A stretch of DNA of 64,000 nucleotides from Dryas octopetala (Eukaryota; Streptophyta; Magnoliopsida; Rosales; Rosaceae): positions 16,678,001 through 16,742,000 of the forward strand of contig OY992835.1 in the NCBI GenBank assembly GCA_963921425.1, written 5' to 3'. The position numbers and the translations under genes are program-made. Within the stretch, counting starts at the first letter, position 1. Every line of letters begins with the position of its first letter. Below the pieces are notes generated by a model that saw only the letters and a list, made by a program, of their open reading frames with translations, was not told where the DNA came from and did not search any database. Below, piece by piece: positions 11,560 through 24,758 of this stretch.

Positions 11560-14500
11560 CTTCCATCTGCAGGAAAAGAATAATGCTAAATTAGGTAAAC
11601 ACAAGTAATTAACACACGATTAATTTGTGAAACTAATGTGATAAGAAGGTAAAACCATCAATTGAAGATTAATGATAATGTAAGAGCAGACAAAAAAACA
11701 GAAAAACAAGAAATCAGCAACTTCAATGACAACTATGATAAGCATGCAGAATCATTAACTGATCATAATTCACGATAATGAAGTGGTTTTAGCAATCTAT
11801 AGAAACACAACATGTAGCAATCAACTAATTAACCCCCCAAAATTTTTAAAAAGAAAAAGAAAAGAGGCTTCTAATCAAACAATGAAATCAACAGCTTCTA
11901 CTTAGACAGTATCAATCACAGCAGTCCTCAAGAAGCTCCTCAGGGATCCATTAACTACTGAATGCCAGGTAACAATTCTTTGAACATTTCAATTTGGACC
12001 GTCCAATTCTGCCACCAACTTGCAAGCAAAATCCTAAGCATGTTTTGTGATAATTCAATGAGTAGCCCAAAATGAGGTCATAATAGATGCCAATACAATG
12101 AGAAAATCTCCTTTTCCTTAGGAACTGAGACTTCGAACACTGTTGATGTAACTTCTATTCCAATTCTTTCCTGATAAAACAAATACGCATCAACCAAATA
12201 AAACCAGCCCCACCTCATGTATCCTTCACAAGAGTATTCCTTTTAAACATATTATGTAACATATGGTATAAAACCATAACTATCAATAATAATAATCAAG
12301 AAAAAAACAGTTGCAGAATTCAGTTAAACTCTATCTTAGTTCCTAGTAGAACATATAAGCAACATACTCAGCTACCTCTTCTCAACCAAAACGTATTTTA
12401 AGTTAATCTCCAACTGAACATCCCACCCAATCCTATGGACTGGGTCTGTCTATATTCAGAAAGCACTTTCTCTCACTCTCATTGATGATCTGACTGCTGG
12501 GAGGCAGAACCATCTAAAGATTTCCTCTTTCGGCTATCTCATTCATAAACAAAGACTGCTCATGAGGCAACATGTATAAAAAAAAAATTATCAAAGCTTT
12601 TCCCACGTTTGCTTTCCAGCTCCAAACTCAAGAGTCAAGACCAATCATCATTGCAGTATATGCTATAGCTTTTCATAATTAACTTCTGTAGCCAGCAATG
12701 ATATCTCCAAAAGACTTGCGCCATTGTCTGGTAACTTAAGAAAATTCATCTCCTACAAATACACGTTCAAAATGAAGACCATCTAATGGAATAATAAAAG
12801 GACAGCCATATACATCATCCAACCAAGCTAGGTCTCTGTCTCCAAACTTGTAAACTAAATTTCAGTATTAGAGTGAGGCCCCGTAGGCTGCCCAATCCAC
12901 AAAGGAAAATACTCCCATTTCCCTTTTGACCAGACTCACTCTACTTATTTGCATAAGCATCTCTATCTGGTAACAAGTACTTTCAAGAGATTTTTTCAGC
13001 TGCTTTCCCAACACAAGTGCTTTTTCAGTAAATCAAACAATAGATATATTAACATGACGTGCTACATGTTTTTACTTACAGAAGCAATCAACTAGGGAGG
13101 TCTCTCTACAGGTACAAACTGAAACTAAATACCCCATAAGCCTAAAAAAAAGCAAGATAAGGAGCAAAGAGCAAAGCTCAGCATTATGATGGGTTAATAA
13201 TTCACTAACTGGTTGATGCTTAGAATCCAGATGAAAGAAACAAATTAGTTCTAAATAAAAGAAATATAAACCAGAAGTCAAGGATATCAAAGAGGCAAAA
13301 TATAAGCACAGAAAATTAACTACTATGTCGCACTAGGGAAAAGATAGAAGATTCCATACCCATGAAACCCATAAATATAAGACAGGATACTTGCCTATGG
13401 GTTCAAATCAGTAGCTGGCCCCTCGTCAAATTGCAGGTCATCATCCTTTCTTGAGATATTCCAGTGTCATTTCAACGCACGGAGCAACTAGTCACATCAT
13501 GGGGCTGGCCAAAAATTGCAGGTTTGCAGCTCAAAATGAACAAGAAACTTCGGAAGAAGAAATGAGAAGTAGCAATACTGCTTTACTGATCAATCCCACA
13601 TATTTTAAATTATGTTGGATAGATACAAAAACATTCCTAGTCCATGAATTTCCATCTCCTTTTCTTTGAAAATAATCTATTTTACCTCCACCCTGCCACT
13701 TACATCCACTATCAGCAAAATCCAACCAACCCTCATAGGAGAAAGAAGCACAAACCTTACAACCCACTTCCAACAAACAAGCTCAAAAGAGGAATACAAG
13801 ACTTCAACTTCCAACCTTTTTATTTGGAAAAAGTTCACCTCTGATATACTAAATGCCATCAAGCTAAAATAACAACTCCCCATTATCCTACTTAACTCAA
13901 CCACACTCCTGAAACTGGATGATGGATAACTGCGGCAAAAGTCTCTCTGGGCTATTTAGAGCATAAGGAGCAACACTGGAGAGAGGTCTAGACTACACCC
14001 AGATACAGTATCTTCTCAATATAAAACAGAAGCCCCAAAAAGCTTAAAACCATACAAACCACCCTTCGAAACTCTCCATAGAACATTATAACAGGATCCC
14101 GTGTACCACACATAAATGTTAAAGACAAAGCAACAGACACAAACTGCACTGCTGAATTACTGCAATCAGGGCCTAAGCTGACAACATTTCCACAATCCAC
14201 TCTTCTAAGGCCAGCTAAAAGCAATGGGTGCCACCAGGAACTTCTCAATAATGCGTGAATTTCATCCATGTTTTAAAAGAAAAATGTAATGCTTATCTAA
14301 AGACCACTAATCCAGATCAGCCATATAAATAAGATGCTGTGACAGAGCTGCAGATCTTACCTAGTCAAATAACCTGCTAATAGAAAAAGCCTGAAACTTA
14401 CTTCCAAAGCATGATATCTTCCTAGCTACCACCTAAAAAGAGTTCACGACTCCTAGTCATGAAAATGTTTTCATTCGTGCAATTTTCTAAACCCAATATC

Positions 14501-15380
14501 AACATATTCTGGGAAGCTCATCCTCAAACTTCCAATATCCGAAAAAATCAACTGTTAGTATCCACATGAGGGAAGTCGGAACTCACATCACATAATATAT
14601 TTTAGATGATCTCACAATAGGAAATTATATAATTTTGTGAAATGAAATGATCAGCCTAACTCTTAATCTCCAATAAGTATGAACTCCTCACCCACATAAA
14701 ACAACATGCATAGCAGGCCCATCTCCAACAATATCCAGAAACCAAATCAGCAACAAGGAGTTTCCAAGAAAAAGAATCCACATGCCCAACAAACTGAACA
14801 CCATATATCCTCCCAACAACTTATGTTCATAGGCATGAAACAACAACATAACTTAAAATTCAACAACTGCTTTCCTTCTATTCCACATCACACAAGCTCC
14901 AGCCTCCACAAAACTTAGAGAAATATGGGTTCAGAACAGATATAGAAAATGCCAAGTTCATCAATGAATATTAAATTACTAAACCATTCTTAAGTTATTT
15001 GCTTCTACCCACCAAGAAAAGAAAGGAATAAATATACTCAAGAGAAGATTACCAAATAAAAAACAATCCACATGATAATTTATTGTTACATGACCTATGT
15101 AAGATATAACCGATGCAAAGTAGAGACAGAAAATACCAAAATATTATAACTACTATCATTCTATCACAGACATGGGAAATATTGTCTCTATCAATCAAGA
15201 AAAGGAATTTAAAAACCTATATACAACAGTTTAAGATGACTAACAATGTATTCGGATAAATAAATGGCTACTGATCTGGTGTGCACACATAGATGAACCT
15301 AAAATCTCTTGGCCATTTATATTTGGATGGTGAGCAACCAAAAGTGGCATGCATAACTCTGTCATAGAAACAATAATCAT
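11560..15380. other. Gene-free 3.8 kb downstream of the FLX-like gene
   Basis: Both neighbouring genes point into this interval. Open frames up to 93 codons occur on both strands but overlap each other and lack family similarity or matching splice sites. Base composition is less AT-rich than the distal intergenic DNA. It could hold 3' UTR exons of the FLX-like gene or a non-coding transcript; I cannot show either. Confidence 0.5.
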
Positions 15381-15387
15381 CCAGATT

Positions 15388-17052
15388 TCAACAACGAGTC
15401 ATGCGAGGCTTTTCAGGTCCTCCCCAAGCAGCTGGACCCGGGCCATACATAGGCCCTTTGTCAGCAATACCCTAATAGATAAACCATAAAGAACTTTCAG
15501 AGAAAAGGGACAAACTGATAGATAAGCCATAAAGAACATTTCCGAGAAAAGAAAAACATTAACATGGAAATCTAATGATTACAAAAATCCAATCAAAATT
15601 CCAATAACACAAGCAAACATACCAAGTGCATCCCATATCCATCTCCATATGGAGCAGGAAATCCGCCTTCTGGGCTGCTGAAATTCATCCCATATTGTCC
15701 ACCTTAAAAAAAGAAAAGGATGAGATTGAATGAAGAGATTAAAAGAAAAATGTGACAACATAACCCCAAATGAACAAGAAACAACTCTGTTCTTTCTCCA
15801 TTGCATGACAACTAGGAAAACGAAGATATTGACCATGCAAAGAAAGAACAAATGGTCCATTTCTGTATTAGACTAAAAAAAAAAAGGAAAAGAAGTAAGA
15901 ACAGAATGCGATACAAAATATATTTGTTGGAAAGCAAACTATTATAGTTTCACCGCTATATGAGTTTGTCTTCATGTAATCTCGTGTGCATTTGTGCAGC
16001 TGGGCAAGTGCGTGTAAGAGGAGAGAGAGAGGTTTTACCAGTATATCATGCATCTACATTACATGGCATCTCATTTTATCCAATAGCCAATTAGGAGAGA
16101 GAGAGAGTGGTTTTACCAGTATATCATGCATCTACATTACATGGCATCTCATTTTATCCAAAAGCCAATAAGGAGTTTTACTAAACAAGTGAAAGTGAAA
16201 GACAGGTACCAGAAGAAGGAATGAATGTCTCTAAAAGAGACAAAAAAGTAATACCTGCACCCCATGGTCTACCATCAATTCTAGCAAGTTCAGCACGTAG
16301 TTTCTCAACTTCACGGGCCATAGAAACTAGGTTCTTCTCCATTGCCTGTCTTTGTTCCATAAGCTCAACATTTGCCTTCTTTTCATAATCAATCGCATTT
16401 CTACAAAACAAAACTAATAAGCAGTTGCTCTAATACAATCTCGATAGATCTGTACACCAATATGGGGATTTAAGACAAGAAAATGAAAAAAAAAAAAAAA
16501 TACAAGATAAGCAGGTACAGACCTAGCATGCATAAGCTCCTGGTGCAGACCATCAATCTCGGTCCTTAACAGAGGAATCTGTTGATTATCAGATTGCAAC
16601 CTCACAAGGTCCTGCTTGAGGGTCTGAACTTGTGTAGAAAGTTCCTTCCTAACGCTATTAAGCTTCTGAACTTCGGCACGAAGTTGTATAGCCTCATTTT
16701 TCAAGGGCTCGGTTGCCCGAAGATCAGCCTCCAATTTCCTGCCTTTCTCAAAGAGTTCCCTTGATTGCAATTCTTCTTCCGCACGCATATCTGAAAAGGC
16801 AACATTCATACGATGCATTTCCTCCTTGGCGGCACCAAGCTCACGCTGCAATGTCATTCGGTCCTCAACCAGCCTCCGGTTATCAGCCAAGAGCCTTCGA
16901 ATTTCAGCGTGCTGCATTTCAAGTTCTTCCTCCAACATTACAGGATGGGGAAGTGGGCGAGGCATAGGAGGACCTCGAGCATAAGGTCCATCAAGAGGGT
17001 AGCCACGCCGGTCATTCATGGCTTCACGATGAACGCGATTTCTCCCTGCCAT
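15388..17052 (-). CDS. FLXL3: FLX-like coiled-coil protein
   Basis: Four coding exons on the minus strand: 17052-16523, 16400-16255, 15702-15623 and 15471-15388. They join in phase to 280 codons (279 aa). The N-terminus has the Pro/Arg-rich patch [21 protein letters not shown] long coiled coil follows (about residues 40-225), with family blocks [28 protein letters not shown] and [19 protein letters not shown]. The tail is rich in Gly, Pro and Tyr and ends in RMTRC. FLX and FLX-like proteins are nuclear scaffolds that bind FRIGIDA and promote FLC expression; this member is closest to the FLX-like 2/3 branch, and its length fits FLX-like 3. A 5' UTR intron is likely at 17064-17739 (donor AAAAAG|GTTTGA, acceptor CTTTCAG|GATAAC). 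All introns are GT-AG. The exact paralogue is inferred. Confidence 0.88.
16031..16171. repeat. 78 bp tandem duplication in FLX-like intron 2
   Basis: The unit beginning GGTTTTACCAGTATATCATG occurs at 16031 and again at 16109, nearly identical, each preceded by a short GA run. It lies in the intron between coding exons 2 and 3, so it does not change the protein. Confidence 0.85.
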
Positions 17053-17465
17053 TGTAAGTTATCCTGAAAGCCCACAAAATTTTAAACGATGAGCATGTCA
17101 AATGATGACTCTATATTACAATATTGAATAATTCTCTAAAGTAACATTGTGCATAGCAATTGGAAATTGTTTATCTAAAAAAAAAAAAAATTAACAGTAT
17201 GGCAGTGTTTGTGCAAGCTGAAATTTAACCAATTCAACAGTCTCTATTATGCTTCTCAAAACAATTTTTTTTTTTGTGTTTCTAGATAATCACACAACTC
17301 AAAAGTCAATGCGAACCATATACAAAGTTAACTAATTAAGCCACTCACATCTGGGCATCCTTATGGGTCAGTTTGGATTTCGAGAAACTGAAAGAAATTA
17401 GAAACAGAACTACCTTCTGAAAATTCCAAGTTTCACATCACTTCAAATCTAGAAAACCAATATAC

Positions 17466-17513
17466 ACGTATATATATATATTCTATATCTTTATATATAT
17501 ATATATATATATA
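17466..17513. repeat. TA-rich microsatellite
   Basis: (TA)n tract in the probable 5' UTR intron of the FLX-like gene. The flanking phrase 'ttctatatcttt' occurs twice. Confidence 0.8.
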
Positions 17514-18151
17514 TTCTATATCTTTGATCGTAATTCAACTTCTCATGGCAAAAAAACGTAGTGTTTAATTTCAGTTCCTCACTGTTTTCACGGTAATTAA
17601 TCACAGAATAAAATAAAAATAATTAGAATAAGAGAACCCCAAAATTCAATTCTGTTCTATTTTTTTCCAGATAATTAAGGCAAAAACAAAAACTGTTTTT
17701 TGGAAACAAAAGCATAAAAAGGCAAAGTGGAATTCAAACCTTTTTGTTTGATTGAAATTTCTGAAGAAGAAACTTCTATGTGCTGTGCGTTTGAGGTGCT
17801 GAATATGGCCAGAAAATTCAGAGCGAACAATTTCTCACAGCTTTGCAAAATTGCAATTTGCCTATTAGGCGATTGCACCCTGCTCTCAACGCCGTCGTTT
17901 CGGCGTTTCGACGCAGTTAGGTGTTCGGCAACAGTTCTATCATGTTTTGGGCTCACCGGCCCATCAGATTGTGTGACTTAGGCCGGCTAGATCTTTTGGT
18001 GACAGGCCCATTAAGTAACTAAGCTGGGCTTATTTCGCGCCGAAGCCCGTAACTTAAAAGTGAAGCCTACATTTATTTTCAGTGAAAAATAAGTAATTGA
18101 ATAAAATCAAATGGGTAGGTATGAACTACAAGAAATAATTGTGTGTGATCC

Positions 18152-18277
18152 TAACACCACGTGACATAATGACGTGGTGTTATCAATCTACTTAAATTAT
18201 AATATGTGTACAATCATTAATTTTTAAAACCCTAAACCCTAAAAATACTTTTAAAACCGTACACATATTATAATTTA
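18152..18277. repeat. Two stacked perfect inverted repeats with telomere-like loop
   Basis: The first inverted repeat has 11 bp arms: TAACACCACGT (18152-18162) and ACGTGGTGTTA (18172-18182). The left one is followed by G, making a CACGTG G-box; the right one sits in TGACGTGG, a bZIP-type core. The second has 19 bp perfect arms at 18193-18211 and 18259-18277 (TAAATTATAATATGTGTAC and its complement). The loop of the second contains CCCTAAACCCTAAA, two units of the plant telomere repeat (telo-box). Confidence 0.8.
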
Positions 18278-18660
18278 TAACCATTAAATGCTTTGATAGA
18301 AAAGCTGTTATATAAAAATTAAATGATTAAAGTGACAACAGTTTAGAGCATACTAGCTAAATTATACACACCCGAAGTGTGTGAAATGTGATGAAATTTA
18401 TAATAAGAATGTGGTTGAAGTTACCGATGAAAATGAAATGTGGAATATGAGGGTGAAGGTGAAGAAATTAGAATAGGGGTTATGTGATTACCATATCATT
18501 CTCCATTTTCAAACCTTTCATTAAAATTTCATAAAGGAAAAAAAGAAATTCGATCATTAAAATTCTATAAAACATGAAAGGTATAAAAATGAGAGGTTGT
18601 AGCTTTAGTGGTAGAGAACATTTACCTTCACAGTCATGGTCAAAGTTGGAGTCCCCTCTC

Positions 18661-19000
18661 TCTCTCTACATCTCTTGTAACAAAATAAAAGTACAAATTG
18701 ACATTTTTATAAGGACACAGTGAGAGAAATTATCGCAATTCCTGCATAGTGGCCAAATTATTGATGTTGAGTTATGGGGTATTTACTATAGTCTTGTTAA
18801 CAGAGTATTGGTTCTGTTCTTCGAGAGGATTTGATTGGAGTTGGTAGGTTGCGTAGTGTGGTGTAGTGTAGACTGTGTAGGTTTCTTTTGGTTTGGGGCC
18901 TTTGGGCCTTGAGCCCCCATTGTAACAAAAAAAAAAAAAATTACACTTCTCTAAACTACAATATGGCAAGTATTCTCAAATCCAATTAAATTCAATTTCA
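18661..19000. other. Intergenic, nothing recognised
   Basis: AT-rich spacer between the FLX-like upstream region and a transposon. No supportable gene or RNA. Confidence 0.5.
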
Positions 19001-19015
19001 TCGGATTATAAAAAT

Positions 19016-19908
19016 AGGGCTGTTATTTGCAATTTTTTTTTTCTTTTTGCACATTATTTTGTAAAAAAAAAAATCAAAAATCAAAAATTAAAGGAAAAAA
19101 CACATCTCTCCTTCTCACACTTAAAAACCAACTCCATTTTCTCTTTTTTGTTCACCCCATCAACAGACAAAAAAAAAAAAAACACACACACACCCAGCCC
19201 ATTCCTCTCCCTCACTAACCCATACAGCCCTTCTCATCAGCCCTCTCTTCACCCAGCCACACCTCACCCAGCCACACCCACCTAGCACCTGAGCCCCACC
19301 CTTCCCTCATCTCTCTCTTTTCTTCTCTCCTCATTCCCTCCCTTTCTTTCTCTGTTTTCTCCTTCGTTCGACATTGGTCTGCCGAAAATTTGAGTTTCCT
19401 TCGGCAGCCACCCACCAACATCCACAACTCATTCGACAGGTAGCCACCGAACATCCACGACCCATTCGGCATATAGCCACCGAACCAGCTGCAATTTTTT
19501 TGTTGGCAGTGGTGCTTCGTTGTGGTTGCAGCAGGTTAAGGTGCGATGTTGCAGGCGAGCTCGGAGAAAAAGGGTGAGGCTCGACTTGCTAGCTGGAGAC
19601 GATGTGCTCGGCCATTGGTGTTGCAGGCGAGACTAATGAAGGAAAGGAGGGAGGAAAAAAGAAAAGAAAGAGAGGAGGAGGTTGGGGGTGGGGTCAGGTG
19701 CTGCTTGCGGTGGTCGGGTGAGAGAGGGAGGGGGCTAGGTGGGTGGGTGGGTCGAGTGAAGGAGGGGAGGTGGTCGGGGTGAGGCTGAGAATGAGGGGTT
19801 TTTTGTTTTTGTCTAAGAATGAGGGGTGAATGTGTCTTTTTCTTTGATTTTTGATTTTTTTTTTTCAAAAAAGATTGCAAAAAAAAAAGTGTACAAATAT
19901 CAGCCCTC
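19016..19908. mobile_element. Mutator-type MITE, 893 bp
   Basis: A perfect 9 bp direct repeat, TATAAAAAT, flanks the element (19007-19015 and 19909-19917). The ends match as AGGGCTGTTATTTG and, reversed, GAGGGCTGATATTTG, and inverted similarity runs for about 90 bp. The inner left arm is C/CT-rich and the inner right arm G/GA-rich, so the whole unit can fold back. No transposase. It lies about 1 kb upstream of the FLX-like 5' end. Confidence 0.85.
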
Positions 19909-19917
19909 TATAAAAAT

Positions 19918-20930
19918 TATGAGTAATTCATATCCTTTGATAAAATTATATAGTGCACTTATATAACAAAAACAATTCTTTTAGCATTCAATCTTCGTTG
20001 CTTTTATTTTTGGTGAAAAACCATCTAATACCAAGTACACATGAGAATAATTGATAGCCCAAAAAGACAGGTGTTCGCAAGGTTCAAAGTCCAAAGCCCA
20101 TAAGCCAGGAAAAGCCTTCTCCAAGAACAAGAAGTGGAGAGAGTAGCTCACGAACAGAGTTGCGAGATAGTCAAGAGAAGATACCACTACCAATGGAAGA
20201 CATCACGATGACGCCATTCCCATTGACAGTAAAATATCTCAATGTGGAGTTCAGCTGGCTAGTTGCTGCAACTGTTGTACTTGTTCTAAATGCGAAGATA
20301 TCAATTAAAAAAATTATGGTTAAGCCAAAGTGCCCAAAGGTTAATACCATTCACCATATCCGGCCAAAAAAAAAAAAAATACACCATTCACCATAAGATT
20401 CCAAATATGTTAGTCATGAAAGCTTTGTTTCATGCTTGTAAACTTTTGATAACAATACCGCCTTCATCCTTTGACAAGCACACCTCACTCCAAACCATCT
20501 TAGCATTGTATGCACCCAAAAAATTTGCAAACCAAAGAAAGATTTTCATCGATCTTTTTGTTTTTTTGGGATTTATATAAATGAGTAAGTCTTTGTGAAT
20601 AGACTATAGTCACTATACACCCACTACCTTTGGCAAAAAGTTGTTTGTCTTGGGTGCCCTTTTTTATTTTATTTTATTTTATTACATTTGTACATGGAAG
20701 GTAAATAGCTAGACAAAATAATGGGTGAAAAATGTAGGGTTTAATTAGGTCCCACAAAAATGATATATTTGTATTGTCTATATGTGCAATAGCTATCAAA
20801 GAGGACAAAATGAGTCAGCTTGTGATCCGGCCCCCCCACACGTGTGCACTGAAAGGCCAAAGACTCTCTTTCTTTGTCTTGTCATGTTGGTTGTTTTGTA
20901 TCATTGTGTAGAAAGTTTTACCTAAACTTT
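19918..20930. other. Intergenic, downstream of CYP90D gene
   Basis: No gene supported. The part nearest 20930 should include the CYP90D 3' UTR. Simple TTTTA repeats lie near 20660-20685. Confidence 0.5.
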
Positions 20931-20934
20931 GGCT

Positions 20935-23900
20935 TTAGTGGTCCCCTTTCCTTTTGACCCTTATTGGCATCCTCCTCTTCATTCTTACAGTGGGGAAGTT
21001 AACAATTGTGTCCTCCTCAGCCACCCACCTGCATGTAAGAGAAGACAATTTAACATTCAAATTTCTTGTAAAATATTGTGGAAACTAGAAAAAGTAGTCA
21101 AGGTTAGACTAGAGTTTAGTCTAAATATGATGTACCATAGAAATCTAGAAAAATCCAAGCCAATGTAGGTGCTTGATAAATAATTAGACGAATTCCATGC
21201 AGGCCTGCTAAGACACTAATTAACATGTATACTACATGCATCTACCATTTGATAAATATAATTCATGGGGAGAGGTGACCCTCAAATTGAGTGATTCAAA
21301 ATCAATCAGTTTGGTAACTCACATGTGCACTAACATTTGAGTTAGGTCTAGGGAACATCATCTGTTCCCTCAGAATTTGGGTAATTTGGCACTTGTCTGT
21401 TATCATTTTACACATATGTACATAAAGTTTGTATGTAGATAGATGGCTCTCTCATGGGTCTGAAAAAATGGCTCTTTCATGGAGTTTTGGTTCTAGTTTT
21501 GTCTTTCTCACACACGGAATGGAAACCCATGTGGATAAATGGGTGGAGCCAGTCACATTTGGCTGATAGCAAAGCAGGGTTAAGAGTCTTTAGTGACTAA
21601 TCTTATATATGTGGCTATTAAGATTAGTAACAGAGCATGGTTGGAAGCAAGTATGAAAATGGTGCATGACTTCTTTAAGCTATTGATCAGTGTAAATGCA
21701 AGAAAGTTTGATGTCAGCTATTGTGTTTGCTCATATGGTAAAAATGAGGAGTAAATGGAGGAAATAGGCCGGACAACTTTTAATAGTAACTTTTGTTCAT
21801 TGATGAAATCCCATAAAGTTATATACATGCAAGTCAAAAGCATCTAGAACCAGTGCATGCTTTGATACCAAATGCTTTGCTTTTTGGCTCTGCAGAAGGA
21901 GAAGAAAAGAAGCTTTACTAACTGATGTGCAAGCTTTGATACCAAATGCTTGTCATGAATATAAAATTTCCCATAAATGCATGTAGCTGTATCTATATCT
22001 TTCATTTTACTTTTAAGCTTGATTTTTTTTTTTAAATGTTGTTTTTGGGACACTATCTATGATGGACCTTTCAGTGAATTTAGACTTTGCCACCAAACTG
22101 TCCCCACACAGACCTATAAATTGAATTGTATATCTATGTATGTGTCTGTATGCACTCTAAAATAATCATCCATTTTGATCATATTAGTATGACAAAATAA
22201 AAATATTTAATTAAAGCCTAAGGAAGAGGGATTCTCATATCTCATTACCTGAATTGAGTGACAAAGTGGTGTAGGAAGATGGAAGCTTCCAGCCTGGCTA
22301 AGTCAAGCCCAGGACACAGCCTTTGTCCACCCCCAAAAGGAGTGAAATTGCAGCTGCTCATGTCTTTGTCCTGCAGATAGTACCCTCCAATCCATTACTT
22401 AAAAATACATAAAAAAATAATATAAAAAAAAACCAAAAGAAACAAAGTAACAACAAAAGATATGGTCATGATCATCCTTACTTGCCACCTCCATGGATTG
22501 AAGTCATGAGGCCAATCATAGTTATTCTCATCAAGATGAACTGATCTAAAATATGCAAAGACACACCACCCCTTTGGTATTAGATGCCCTTTTATCTCAA
22601 TGTCTTTCATGGCCTTCCTCATCACCCCAATTATGATGTTTCCCATCCTTAGAGTTTCTGAGATCACCTGTTTAAACCATAAAGAACATATGTATATATA
22701 GATTCTGATGAGTTATTTGTAGACTGTTTATTTCTGGTTCTAATTAGCCTGTATAGTTAATTCACTTACATTTTGTGTAAATGGTAAGGATAAGTAATCA
22801 CTCCAACACAATGGCTCCCCAAGCTGATTTTTGAGTGTTTTTAACTTCATGTTCTCCTCCTGAGTTCATCAAGAGCTCAATTATGAAAAGACCACACATC
22901 AAGAAACAGCACATCTAATTTTGGATCATCAAACAATATTGGCTTTTTAGGAAACTTCCTGTTTTTCACTCATAAAAGAATTACTATTTTTTCTTTGGGG
23001 GAAAGGGAAAATCTTAATTATTCCAATATGTCTACTACTTCATTGATGATAGAGACCCTGTATAATATTCATGTAACATGTGCTCCTTAATCTCATGATG
23101 AATTGAGGACACCTACTATATTGTGGACAAACCAAGTTGCAGCTATATGTATCTTAGTTACCACTTGCCCCTAGAAGCCCTATTACCTATGAGACTATGA
23201 CAGCCACAAGTGAGAAGGTAATACTGTAGTGGTACTAAAAGGACAAGAAAAACAAAAATGGCACAGATAAAGTAGTCAAAGAGTTGGAATTGAATGTCAC
23301 AAAGTTCCAAACAACAAGTCCAGAAAAAGTAGTCAAAGAGTTGGAATTGAATGTTAAAAAGTTCAAAAAAACAAGTCCAGAAAAAGTGGGCTGGTTTAGT
23401 TAATTGTATCCATGCGGCTGATCAACCCAAATAAGTTATAGTAAGTACCACTATGATGACTCATGACAATAAATTTGGCATTCTATTTGAAAAGCATTAG
23501 TGAAATGATTTTGATTATAACTCTGCCATATAAAGAAAGTTTTGCATACTGTTAATTGTTGCAGAGCAGTGGGGGAATCTGAAAGGTATTTGATTGCAAG
23601 AGTCATAAGAACTGGTACTGAATCCTCCCCTGGGATCATCATATCAATCATGTTATCTGCTATCAGATCATCTGTTAATTGCTCACTTGTGTCATTAAGC
23701 AAGACATCTACCACATCTTTAGGAACCTTGCAGATGCCACTGTCTTTTCTAGTTTGTAAAATTTTCTGTACTATCTTGACCATTTTCTTCTTCGCCTGAA
23801 ATTAGGATTCAGATGATCACAACAAGAATATTATAAAGTAACAAATTTAATTAATTTGGGATTCTCACATCCACATTTGGTCTAGACGGGATCCTATACG

Positions 23901-24710
23901 AGAATCCTTTATGCCAATTCAATACTGGAAACTTGTATGGACGTTACCATATACGGGAATCCTTTCTGCATGAAAAGCTTCTTGTAGAGGATTGACATAA
24001 AGGATTCCAGTATAGGATCCCGTCTTGACCATGTGTGGATGACCTGGGTGCGGATGCGAGAATCACCCTTTAACTAATAGTTAATGCTAATTAACTTGCC
24101 TGTAATGATCTGTAAAGTCTACTTCCGGGAATGTTTATGGGTATAGACATGAGGCCTGCAATGAATTCTTGGAACTGTTTCTTTAGGAACTCCATTTCTT
24201 CACCAGGATCCATACTTATCAATGCCTTGACAAGTACTTGGAAGGCAATCTAGGGACAAAAAGGACATAAAGGACATGTCTTGGTAACTTTTAAAAAGGA
24301 CTGTAAAACATAATAATTCTGAATTTAATTCTGCAGACAATATGATTCAGGCAAAATTATTATGAACCCCATTCACAACTGGTTTGCTTTCTAGAAAATC
24401 ATATTTATTCAAACCTAAGTAGAAGCCAGAGATAAATTCAAACATCAATGATACCTTTGATCACCAGAGAGAGATACTTGTTTAACTTTAACCAAGTGTT
24501 TAATGGGACACTTACTTTATCACAAACAAAAAAAAAAAGGAACATTTTTAAATAGAAGAGAAGAAGCCAGAGATAGATCTAAGAGAGATAGCATCTTTAG
24601 TTTTATATTCTGTCTATTGGAACTCTTCTCAAAAAGTCATCTTAAACTTAGATTATCAAATAATAAGTTTCAAACTTCAAAGATAAAATTCTCTCCTCCT
24701 AGACCTGGGG

Positions 24711-24758
<48 letters not shown>

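Noticed and set aside
19215-19880. Overlapping open frames rich in Arg, Glu, Pro and Ser
   Set aside because: They lie wholly inside the MITE at 19016-19908 and reflect its CT/GA-rich interior.
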